Shown one piece after another: positions 22,553 to 34,417 of a stretch of 64,000 nucleotides of DNA. The position numbers were made by a program, and so were the translations under genes. A model generated the notes under the pieces. That model was not told where the DNA came from, ran no database searches, and saw only the letters and a program-made list of their open reading frames with translations. Numbering within the stretch: the first letter of the stretch is position 1; the number at the start of each line of letters is the position of its first letter. The DNA is from Ancylostoma caninum (lineage: Eukaryota > Nematoda > Chromadorea > Rhabditida > Ancylostomatidae). The stretch spans positions 434,001 through 498,000 of the forward strand of contig JBAJFG010000649.1 of NCBI GenBank assembly GCA_037903475.1, written 5' to 3'.

Positions 22553-25500
22553 TCATGAATCGATGGTGATTACTTCTTTTCCGCTGCCACCGATGAACAG
22601 TACTCGCTGTAGATTTTCCGTCAACACGTCCAGGTAGACCTGTAGTTGCGGAGTTTCATTCTAGCTCGGGCTAAGTGTACCTGAAGAGCTGTTCCGTACC
22701 ATATATGAATGTTGAAAGGTGCTTTTATTCTTTGGCGGGCGAGGCAGCGTGAGAAGCACGAGTTGTGAGCTGGGCGAGTTCTCGAGGATGACGTGATTCA
22801 GACGAACAGCGGTGTTCATTTTGTGGATCTGAAATAGAATTTTAGAATTTCCAATTATGGAAGCCCTCCGCTGGAGCGCTAGTGTCCAGGATAAATTGAT
22901 TAAAACAAGTATAGTTGTATTAAATGTACATAAAAGATTCAAAACATGTATTGGCAGGGAAAGACACAAACACATCCTATCTTAAAAAAGCTTACCAGAA
23001 CCTCTGCTAAACTCTTAGAATTTTTATATAGCTACGTATGTCGGTTCTTGCACAGATTCTTGGGCACCTAGCGGAGATGCATATCATTAGAAATTTTTGA
23101 ACGAAAACTCACGTTCAGCTTCACATCACCGATCTCCCTTTCCTCGCTGGGTGACGACGGCCGATAGAGACCGTCTGCTGGATTACTGAATACGCAAAAA
23201 TTTCGCAATTGAGTATGGCTTCAATCCCATCAAAAGGATGAATTTTTAGGAAGCTTACTCTATAAAGGAAGTCTCGGCATTCTCATTGATGTTTATTACA
23301 ATCGGAGTGAAGCTTCTAACGGAATCATCTGCAAGAAGGATAGTAAGAACGGTGGCTACACTCATCATTGGGATTACTCAGCATAAACGTGCTAATACTC
23401 CGTAAATTTACCCATTGTTAACATGGGCATCAATACGGTTACTCTGGGTAATCTTGAGGCATCCAGGCTCGGTCTAAAAACTTTTAAAGAGATTGTAAGT
23501 TATCTCATTTGCCCATAGTCTTTGCGAAAGTTTGTTTCTGTGTGTTCTTGTGAAGCGTGGACCAGTTTTGAAGGAAGATATACATAACCATAGCGAGAAC
23601 ACAAAAATGGGCGTGGTCAATGCCCCAAATTCGGCAGACGCGTCGCGGGAGAGATCAACGCCTTAAATAGCAGTAAACGCATCGCGGTCATCGTTTTCTA
23701 GTGCAGGAACTGTGCGAGACGCGAAATCTCTACACTACCTTAATAAAAGGATAGTAAGAAACATTGGAGCTACCCAGGGTAAACGCGCGAACTTAGTCAA
23801 AGAACGAGTTACTGACGTGCTGGCTAACTTAATTTCGTAGTATAGCCCACATACATGGACAAATCCCACAATGACTCTTGGATAAGGATTGTGGGGATCT
23901 ATGTCGACGTTTGGGCAACATGGACTCTTTTTTGGACCAGTGCTCCTAACCATCTGTTGTATTTTACATTTATCACCAAACTTCACTAACTTATAATCTT
24001 CTAGACCATGCTTGAGTTGATCTACAGATCATTAGCATCCTGGAGCATGGATCAATGCGCTCCGTTGATTTCTCGGATGTACTTTGCCGCTGCAACACCT
24101 ATCAAGTAGCTTTCTTTTCCAGAAAAAAAAAGCCTCTACAGATTCTGTCAAGAGTTCTATGAGGTGTTCTTGCGGCTGTTATCCCTCTGTTTGATGATTC
24201 TACTAAAATCTGAGGATCCTGTGACGATATTCACTGCATTTTAGACATTTTTCTTTATGTTAGACAAATTTTTAAGGATTTCACATACTAAGCCGAAGTT
24301 TCCTGCTGTTGATCGTGTCGTCGTTGTTGTAGGCCTCATTGGTGAATCCGCTTTCTCGTGATCTACTTCTCTGGAAAGTCTATGTATACAAGTGGTAAAC
24401 TAAAAGCACTAGTAATATCGTGATGTGATTTCCAGGAAGTATCAGGGAGAAATTGAGGGTGGGCAGTCCCAATGTTACAAAATCTTGTAGTAATCTACTT
24501 AGATTACTATGGGCAAAAGAGGAATATGCATGTGAATTATCATAATTTTATTAGAAGCTAAAAGAGGTTGAGACGGATGTTTTCTAGCAACTGTAAATTT
24601 CCGGCTGTCGGGACTCTTCATTCTACTAGCACTCAGTTTTCTTTCTTTTTTTTCCTTTCTTTCTGTCTCTTTCTCCTGTTAGGTCGTCAAGGTTCGGCAG
24701 AGGCCATGCTTTGCTCCCGGGTTTCATTTCCGTTTTCCACTTTCTGTATTCTCTTTCTCTTTTTATCTAAACATCAAGCAGAAGACATACCCTTATCTCG
24801 TTTTTGAGCGTCTGCTGCCGTCGTTCTAACTCGGCTGTCTTTTCCACAACTTCGTCTGAGACTTCCAAATCCAGCAAATTCACCATCTAAACATACGGTT
24901 CTGGCTTGGAAATCATTTCGGGACGGCAAAACAATACTTAATTTGATACTGTATTTAAACCTTTGCTTAGTAGTGACACGAAGAAGAGTGAGTTATCCAG
25001 ACATACTTGTTTTCACTAGAGGGGGCACTTACGAAAAGTTCAGCATCGATTCGCAGCATGTAAATGTACTTCTGCAGTCCTTTACGGATTTCTTCATTTT
25101 TTGTGGAGTCATTGTCGCCAATGGCAAAGACGCGTAGTGTGCAACCGCGCCAAACCTGAAAAATTGTTCTGGGTTGTGTAAAATTATGACCGAATCCAGA
25201 CATTTCAGAAATTTCTCACTTATACCAATCCACTATACAGTTATTTCAGTTAGTATATGCATTTCTGATTTATCAAAATTGAAGCTTTTGGAAACCACTG
25301 GCAGGATTATCAAGAGATTCTTCTGTTATAACGACACTTCTCTAGAAATGCAAAAAACTTCGGATTTTGTTGCCAAGAAATTTGATTCCAAATGGGCACT
25401 AACGATGCAATTGCACAGTGATTTTTCAAAGAAAACCCTGCCAAAATTCAGCACTTTCGACTGTTTTTTTTTAATCAAATGAAGCCCAGGCTTGTCATCT

Positions 25501-28500
25501 ATTGTTTTTCACGTGAAGAGTAAGTCTTTAAATAAGTTACGCTGAAGGACGTATTCGTTATCATGATCAATCGTTACCGTGCACTCAAAAACGAGGCCGC
25601 ACCGCACCACCTACGCAGCGCGGCAGACCGGCTGGCCGCTGTGGTTGGCGGGCGTTGCCGTTGCTGACTGCTTTGCCTATAGTTTCCACAAGTAAATTTC
25701 GTTCATGTGGACATTCTTGAATACATTTACATTGTAGTGTACAAAATCTGCAACCTCAGCAACGTCAGGCAATCATAGCGCTCAGCTGGTCTACCGCCCG
25801 CATCGGTGGCGCGAAGCGGCCTCGTTTTTTAAGGTACAATGACCACTGGTCATCGCTGTGTCATATTCAAATTTTAAATTACAAAATATTACTCGTTTCG
25901 TCATCCATTAACGAAATGGCCTCAGGGTTTGCAACAGTCAATTCTAGTTTCACAGTGTCGAAAACTTGATCAGAAATTTTGCGGATTTCGTGGATGCGTG
26001 CTTCTATGGGCTCAAATTTTTTTTTGCTGTGAAAAAAAAACATGGAATAACACATCTTTTCACGCAAGTAGTGATACAGGGTTAAGCTCATGTGAGAGCG
26101 ACTTACTCTCCAGAGAGGTTAATCTGTCACTCTATCCAAACCGCTAGTTCACGTACCTTATGTTGTTTGAGGAGATAAGCGATAAGCATGAGAATACCGC
26201 CGTCCATCACAACCCACCAGATATCGATATACCTGAAAATTGGAGGTTTATTGTCACTTATAAGTCACTAACTGTCTCATCAAAGCCCGTTGGTGCTTGA
26301 ATAAATATGTAAATATTCGTAAATAGATTCAAATTCTGTTAATATGTATTTTATTTTGAATTTTTAGGAATCTGTAGACAATACTTACTATGGATTTACG
26401 AGAACGAGTAGTAGCTTTCCTGTTCCAACTCAGTTTTAGTGTTATTCTGGCAGAACCTTGAGGTGTATTCAAACGAAATGAGTAAATAAATGAGCTCGGT
26501 AGGACGGGGGGTGGGGGGGGGGAGAGGACTGATGACTCATTTATTTGGTGCAAATGCAATTTTCATTAAGTAAAAATGTGTTCTAGTAGAAAAAGAGGCC
26601 ACACAAACAGGCTAAGAAATTTCCATACCCAATGAGACGATCATTAGCATCGGGGAACTCGGTTATTCCTTTTGCCACCAATACGCAGTTGTCATTTGCC
26701 ACACCGTAGATTAGTTTTTCTGGAAAACATGAATTTTTCCAAATCAATCATACTCGATGCCGCTCACTCACCCACAAACAGCTGCACCTCGTCTGGTTCT
26801 TCAGCCTTTGGCCAGTTCAACAGCACTGTATTCGGGCGTAGTCCACCGATGCCGATGGACTGATACAGAGCGGAAACGCAGCCGCTCATCTGAAGCTCTG
26901 TATTCTGAATTTGCACCTGTGGCAGTGAAAGGTTGAGCTCACCTGATCCACTGTATAGAAGATTGTCTTGCCAAATCCACGCAGTCTGGCCTTGGCCATA
27001 TCTTTAGTAAGCCGCTCTTTGACCTGGAAATAGGGTTACCTTACCGTGGTTGGGTATGGGAGTGGAAAAAGGGCAGAATCACCTCCTGAGCATGTTGTTT
27101 ATCTTTCGCATTGTCGGAGGATGCCTTCAGAAATGCGCATGCTATAGCGAGACCTCTTCCAGCCTGAGAATCGGGTTAAGGGTTTTATATGAGTAGGAGC
27201 TGGGTAAGTCCAAGGGTAGGGAGATGGATGGGCTCGTAAGTTCCACATGAGTGAAAGACGTCCATACCTTGAGCTGAGCTCCCAAATTTAGCATGGACAT
27301 TGCTCGTAGATCTATCAACTCCTTTGACCATGTCGTCGATAGACAAATCAATAGCTGTGGCCGCCAATTTTTCGGATGTGGGTCCTTGTCCTCGACCTAT
27401 GCTAGGATTTCGTTATTTTCTGGATTATTTCTGAATGTTAGTTGCTACCAGTTAGAGGTCATTGCTTTGATTTTTTTCTCAAATGTTTGATGGCACTGAT
27501 TGATTTTTGAAGCTGTCATCAGACTTGTGTAATGAAATTATCATCATGCTTGTAATCTTTTTTTTGTTAATCTAGAAATACGTTGCTTACCAAAGATGTT
27601 TACAGATTTACAAAAAATTACATTTTTTACAAATCTGAGTAGTTTTTATAAACTCACCTTAAGAAGCGAGTATTGTGCCGTTGTCAGTGCCAATCCACGC
27701 ATACCATCTCCCCATTCCTTCTTGGCTCTGAGCATATGAAGTAGTGTCTTTTCTATTAAACTGCTTTTTTTTTCTTTTTTGGCTTAAAAGCTGTAGGTTC
27801 CTTGGGAATTTTTCAATCACGAAAAAATTGAACTATTAGTCTTTGGCTGCTAAATAATGGGCAGTTTGCTAGCAGACCTACTAGTTAAATCATCCACGGA
27901 ACTGATATTTATTGAAAATTTACCCTTTCCATTCAACATATTTGTAGATTGCAAATGTTAATCCACAGGCTACCAGAGCAAGATGCCAGTCTGAAGCGAA
28001 CATGATGAAGAAGCACAGGAAAGCGCCCATCAGCGACAGAAGCCTGGAATTAAATAGCGGTAGTCAGATTCTATTTTGCAGTAAGGAAAGGTGTATGCGA
28101 TGAAATTCTCAGTTTTAAAACAGAATAGATTGAATTAAATAAAGAAACGTTGCCATTGGATGGCCACGCCCACAGGAGCTAGGGCTACTGCCATTGGTTG
28201 GAAACGCCCACCATTTACATGTCTTTCCCACCAACCAATTACAACACTGTGCAATTGAGTACAACAATTTGAAAACGTACCAGTGGAAATATTTGAAGCG
28301 AGGTCTCCAGTTTGGTGCCCGTAGCACAGAATGAAGGAAGGCGATGAGGTTGACGAAAGCGTAACACATAAGGAAGAAGAAGTCAAGGACCTGAAAAGCT
28401 CATCTGTGAATCTTCCAGCTGCGAATTACCTCCATGTTGTCGCATATGTGCATACTTCTGCGATTTTGTCGACAGCTCCAAGGAGTATAGCCAACTCGGC

Positions 28501-31500
28501 GATGAACGTTGTGAGGAGAAGGCTGAAGAGGCAAAAGTTGTAGTTATCTCCAAGGAGAAGCAGCAAAAGGGAAATTACCCCAGAAGCGGCTCATTGTTAG
28601 CGGTAACCCTGGCGAACGGAGCCAAAATGGGAATCACGTCATCTTTTGCGATTGACTGTAGCAGTCGTGGTGCACCTTAAAGCCAGGATCTCACCTCGGA
28701 GTCAATTTTGAGACGTTAAAATATAAAAAAAATCATCGGGTGACGCTGATTACAATGGTACACATGAGTCATTCCGAAATAAAATGAAAAAAGACGCTTT
28801 GGGTCTCTTCTTCTGTGAAGAAGTCGCGATGCTCATTTAGACATCTGCCACAATGCTGCGCGGGTGGTGGTATTGATCGATGGCATTTTGCGCCTCATGT
28901 GGCAGTTGTCTCAACGGGGAACTCGAATTCTCCACAAAAGTAGGTGCCCAAAAACTGGTCTTGCGCCAGTTTTGTAAGGAATGGTGCCTATCATTGCAGT
29001 TAGTGTCTCATGGAGATTCTCCTCACATAAAATACTCTAGAATCGTATTTCTATTGTGATTCTGAGGTGAAACACTACTTCCTCCAAGGTTTTTCATGGA
29101 ATTTATCGTCACAGAAGCAAGGAAGTAACAAACGCACTGCAAAGACACTGAAGAGCAGCGCCGAATGTGCTGAGGAACGACCCGACAGTCACCACCCATG
29201 GCGAGGGCCACGCAAGTGTGGAGACCACCATGTTGTTGTCAATCGATCGGCCGAATCTGGGCATGTTGTCATTTGTGATCGTCTCCTGGAGTACAGGAGA
29301 GAGGTAGAGGCACTCACTTGTCTCGCAAAACGGACCTATCCACGCTGGCAGCGAACAGGATTGCCAGGGCGTAGTAGATGATCGACGTCGTCACGGTGGC
29401 GGCTATAGTTCCGCTGGGAATTGAGCGCTGAGGATCGCGTAGGTCACCTGAAAGTAGTAGTCATTTTGCTAGTAGCTAGAGTGATGAGTGCTTGAGCTCT
29501 ACATTACTGTTATTTGTTATGTTATTTATTGTTGGAATAGTTCTCTTCAGTGATGTTCCGTTCGCCCAGGATCTGAGAAAAATCTAGTTCGGATTGGGTT
29601 AGGTTCCCTAACCAAACCCTGGTGATATACTCTGCGTTATTCTGTGTCATGGATATAGGATATGCCTATAATTGAAGAGTTTTCACACTCCGTGAGAGGA
29701 GAGCGACCTGCTGCCTAATCTGCCATCGCCAGGACCATCTATTTTTTTTCGCTCGCACTTCTTGGCGGTTCACTGGGTGAAATTAAATAAATAAATAAAT
29801 GTCCAGTTGAGTCAAGCCCTTATGGTTTTCGCCGTGTTAGTACTGAGTACCCAACAGAAAATGAGGCGCAAAACGTCTGGACATTACCTAGTTCGAAATA
29901 GTGCGCTAAAATGATAGTGTGCAGACAAGAGTAGAGGATTAGAGAAAAGAAATTCGGTACTATTCCTCCCAGCACTAGGTAGCTTCCGCAAAGCGAGAAA
30001 TGGGGGGTGGGGGAGGCGGAAAACTGAGCTCTGCCAAAAAGGGGCCTGACTGCCGGAATTTTCAGAACATAGTTATAAAAATGAATTCTTTTATTCAATC
30101 CCAAAAAAAGTGGTTAGATAGTGATGTTTGAAGTAAACATTCGAAATAAGCTTATGCGAGCTTTATCAATTTATTTTGTTGAACTTGAAAGCTATTCTCA
30201 CAGGAGAGCTTTCTGGATTTCTGGATTGTACATTCTTTTCAGCAATTTTCTCAGAAGTCTTGCGAGGTGTGTATGTGTGTTTCTGCTGATTCTTTATTTC
30301 TTATCTTCCTCACATTTACTTTTCTATCACCATTTTCCCTCTTTTGCTACGTTTTACCACGATTTTCGACATTTTCATACCTAATTTGCTAAACTTCCTG
30401 ATTACAGTGACTCATTTCTGTTTTCTACATTTAAGTTCGCGAAAAGGTCTAAACAAATGAATTTGCTGTATCACAGTGCGGTGAATTAGAATCAGCTGAT
30501 CACAGGGTGTGAAAATTATGAAAATTCATGGAATATCAGAGAATTCATATAATTCATATGAGCTCACTTGGAAACCGCATTATTTCTGCTCCGTATTCTG
30601 TAGTATTTCGAGCTACTTTCCGCTAATTCATTGATTTTGAAACGGTTTTGTGGAGAATCTAGGTGGGAGTGGCTCACCGCTCATGTTTGTTCCAGTCATA
30701 ATTCCTGTCACTGCTGGAAAATAGATCGCTAGCAGTAGAAAGAATGTAGAGGTCACGTCCTGTACCACTTCTGCGTCGTGTTTGCCGCGTTTTCCCGGCA
30801 GCACTTCGTCGCGTGCCATGTATCCAGGTTCGAGATTGTCTGGAAATTTCTGGAAAATTTTCAGGATGTAATGACTAGTCATGTGGGAGCACAGACCTTT
30901 GAGAGTCGCCATGTTGAAGCCAGGAAATCCCTGTGTACAGGCGATTTTGACCTTCGTGTACTCGGAACAGAATTCACCAGAGTCGCAGAATAAATGGGTA
31001 AGTCTAGAAATTCTCGGTGATCTTCAAAATTTGCTGAGAGTATAAACGCGTTACCCTGGGCTTTTGTCGCAAACGTCGCAGATGGTCGGCTCTGTGGCAT
31101 TTGTATGGGATGCGTTATGGTTTCTGTAGAGCACGACAGACTGGATTAGGCGATCATCAAGGGAACATACCCTGGAAAGAGAGCATGCTACTGTGGGCAA
31201 TTAGATGATGGGCCTTGATGTGACTAACATTTGTCCTGAGCCAGTTATGGCCTTTTCCACACCACCAGCAAAGCATGCCAGGATAGCGAGGATAACGCAG
31301 AGCAGGGATACCTTAAGTTGGAGGGTTTAGCATCCCGAAGGTAAAACTTCTGAGCCAATAAAGCGAAGCAAAGCTGCTCCTGACTCTCTAAGTCCTCACC
31401 GGCGCCAGAAGTTGCACGAATTTCACTCCCATAGCGACAATGAGCACTTGTAGAAGGAGAAATATTGTACCGTAGATACGGTAGTTGTTGTAAAGAGGAC

Positions 31501-34417
31501 CAAGAGCTGTAATGAAGAATTTTCTGGATCACTAAGAGTCCTCCATCAAAGGCAGGGCGGATTTGCTTACGATCAGTGTCGTGTAGCGCGTCTCGGCCAC
31601 CTATGGCCATGTCGGGAACGATGTACATCTAAAGAAATCCCTACGTAGATATGATGCGTATTGATTGGTGTGTTTGTTTACTTACCAGTAGGACTTCAAC
31701 ACCACCGACGATATACATGGAGGCAGCCACGGTATTTGCCAGGTAGAAGAGTATGCCCACAGCTGAGCCGAACTCTGCGCCCAAATTTCGACTAAAATAT
31801 CAGTGCTTTTTATGAGGACCAATAATGTCGCGAAGGCTGTGATTGGCTGACCAATCATAGACCAGGTTGAGACAACCAATCACATGCGACTGCAGCAAAT
31901 ACATACTAGGGTCATTTTAGCTAATTTAGTATATTTTTAGGTCAAAGTGTACCTGATAATGAAATATGCTCCGCCGCTCTCGACAACTCCGTTGGTAGCA
32001 ACAGCAGACAAGGAAATGGAGGTGAGCAAAGTCTGCAGAAAGTGTTGGTCAATATAGAAACGTTGAAAATTTGCAAGAGTGAAGGAAAATTTCTAAGTGC
32101 TTATTAACTGAGCATGACAAATATTTTACCTTTTGTTCTTGGGGATTAGAAGAAGAGTTCTGCTCAAAATTTAGAGATGAGAGGTGATCGAACTCAGTAA
32201 AACTCACACATAAGCAGCAGATGGCAAGCAACACCATTGTCCACCATAGCCCAGCCATGCCGACTACCCAAAATAAACGGATAAACATAGTAACGCCGAG
32301 GATATGCTGGATGGTGGGCAGGTAGACCCCGAGAAGCACACCGAGGTTAGCCTGAAATTTTTTTGTTCTTTTCATTTCCATGAAAGGGGTAGATGCTGGA
32401 GTTCAAACATTAATCTGTCCACTATTCCTGGTTTTTCTATTTTATTCTGCTAGTACTGCCTAGTATTCCTAGTATTTCTGTATTTATTCACCCCTAGTAT
32501 TCCGCTATTCACGCTACTGTATTCGTTATTCAGTACTGCTGTCTATTCAGCCTGAGGAAGAATATGGAAGGCACTGTTAAAGGTTAGTTATCTTGAACAT
32601 TCTATCATTTCTATTCCTTCCGAATTTCGTTCTCTACTCATGATTTTAAACGGTCATATTCAACACCTTATATTTGTATGGCGATGTTCTGACTTGTTGC
32701 AATTTTTTCCACAAAGACTAGAAGCTCCCTCCCATCTGAGAGTCATTTTTGAAGTTTTTACATGAAACGAATCTCCAGGAGCTGCTGATCTCAACTGTGT
32801 AAGTTATTTTGCGCAAAGCTGCCAAAGACTCGTTCTCCTGCCGCAAATCTTGAGGAGCTTGTAGGCGGAGCGAATGGGGCCGGAAAGGCGGATGGACGAC
32901 GTTTCTGAACAGTGCACTCCCGAGGTGCAGGCGTAGAGAGTTCGTTCTTCTCACGAGAGTTCCCCAACATTCATTCCCCCCAAGAGTGTAGAAAGTTCGC
33001 TACATGTGTAACCAGCAATGTACTGTATGATGCGAAAGCCCCGTAGTCCCGTCTCGGCTCCGCCCACATGCTCCCAAAAGTTGGGGCTCGGAATGGGACA
33101 TTCGACAATTGTGTACGGAAGTGCGAATAACATTGTGATCAGGAGCTTCTGGAGATTTTTCTCAGATAAAAATCTCGAAAATTTACTTTGTGGTAGAACG
33201 GTGCCTTAAAAAACTTTACGGAAAATCCCATAATATTTCCAATTCCATAAAAGCAACCCCAACCTTTTTATGATTACTCGTCGCTCGCTCCTTTGGCCCA
33301 GGCGTAGTGTAGGCGGATATGAACGACGCCTGCTGTCCATCGTCCTCAGCTCCCTTGTACAGTGCCAGATGTCCAAATGTAGCGGTGAACTTGCGAGCGC
33401 CCTTGTACTCTTCCGGCTGCTCCTCGCCGATCGATTCGAGCCCAGCAGTCGGTTTTGAACCTGAAAATGCTGATTTTACTGGAACGCGTCGAGAGATTAT
33501 GGATATATTGGTTGAATATGAATGATAGATATTTCTTGTGTAATTGGATAATGTCCGGAAAATCCCGCCGTGTGCGGTTGTTTTTATTGGGACATAACTG
33601 GTTTTGAGTATTGTCTGGTTATCCGGCGAGCAGTGATTCCAGCGCATTGATCGATTAGTTGGAAAATTTATCGATTGGGAATGCTTTAATTTTGGGTAGG
33701 TTTGGAGTTAAGGGATCTTCGAGGATTTGTATTTTTTGGGAAAGGAGCCATTATCCATGCTGCTGTTGCTCAGATTCCCGTTATCGAGTCTGACTGCTTG
33801 CCCTGGTCAGTCTATTCAAATAATTGTTGGTATATACATATAAAAGTAAATAGACTGAATGCAATTGTATACATATGTATAGGCCTGACAAAAGCATTAT
33901 TGTATCGAAACCGTACCAGTAAGGTTAGATCACAATGGAGCTCTCAAATTTAAAATAAATAACGGTCTATAAACACATTTGCGACCTTACCCTTCTGGCA
34001 TGCCCTAGCACGTGCACTACCGGTTGTGCACGCTGCCCCACGAGTCCAACCGATTAAGCACATTGTCATGAATGTGTTAGGAAACAAAAATAATAAGGAA
34101 GAGAAATGAAATTTCGTTTTTTCTTTTGTTTCTTCAGCACCAAAAATGCCTAAATTATGAGAAACTCACTTTTCTTCTTAACTTTTTCGAGGGTTTCCGG
34201 GTTCAGCTGCGTAACCGTACTGAACCTTCTCCTGAAAAAGGTGGATTTCTAGATCTATTGAAAAGTGAAGCGATTTGTTCATCAAAGCCGCATAAAATCG
34301 TTTCCTTTTTGATGTTGGAATTGAAGAGAGGTGAAAAGTAATGGAAAAAAGGCGCTGAAAAATAAGAATAAAGGCTAATAGAACGAAGATAGAAAATACT
34401 CACGCTTTGGTATCCAT
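22553..34417 (-). CDS. K-Cl cotransporter (SLC12 family, KCC type)
   Basis: Exons, 5' to 3': 34404-34417, 34170-34231, 33264-33460, 32208-32351, 31953-32032, 31686-31791, 31571-31628, 31400-31506, 31229-31311, 31055-31171, 30897-31003, 30678-30839, 29318-29447, 29138-29256, 28579-28675, 28456-28522, 28281-28390, 27924-28043, 27658-27727, 27268-27396, 27083-27163, 26943-27023, 26772-26916, 26629-26719, 26157-26232, 25033-25155, 24791-24886, 24289-24370, 23259-23328, 23113-23185, 22700-22828, 22553-22639. All phases agree: 3213 bases, 1070 residues, the usual KCC length. It exports K+ and Cl- together across the plasma membrane, setting cell volume and neuronal chloride. Seen: [14 protein letters not shown] opening TM1, [16 protein letters not shown], a Cys-rich extracellular loop (residues about 284-385) with glycosylation sites Asn303 and Asn308, [37 protein letters not shown], and the terminal [12 protein letters not shown]. 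The start is uncertain: the acceptor TTTTCAG at 34436 lies 18 bases before the ATG and may be a trans-splice site. Confidence 0.93.
23367..23458. repeat. Inverted-repeat element, ACCCAGGGT family, in a cotransporter intron
   Basis: Diverged ends GGATTACTCAGCATAAACG and ACTCTGGGTAATCTTGAG match the element at 6233-6313. A half copy follows at about 23764-23786, and both are preceded by AAGGATAGTAAGAA. Confidence 0.55.
25579..25835. repeat. GC-rich foldback element in a cotransporter intron
   Basis: Ends are inverted copies of AAAAACGAGGCCGC, and the interior is rich in GCGCGG and CGCC words. A related GC-rich patch (CACCTACGCGGCGCGG) lies in an ASP intron near 17350-17375. Borders and target duplication are unclear. 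Confidence 0.55.
32714..33205. repeat. Diverged TTAA-family element in a cotransporter intron
   Basis: It shares internal words with the elements at 57554 and 62204 (a TCTCCAGGAGCTGCTGATC-like motif, GAGGAGCTTGTAGGCGGAG, and an inverted CTTCTGGAGATT). Its right end is GTGCC followed by TTAA at 33206-33209. The left end has lost its TTAA. Confidence 0.55.

Noticed and set aside
28115..28543. Plus- and minus-strand frames of 70-84 codons in the cotransporter
   Set aside because: They overlap exons at 28281-28390 and 28456-28522 in the wrong frame or read through splice donors; only the phase-consistent exons are kept.
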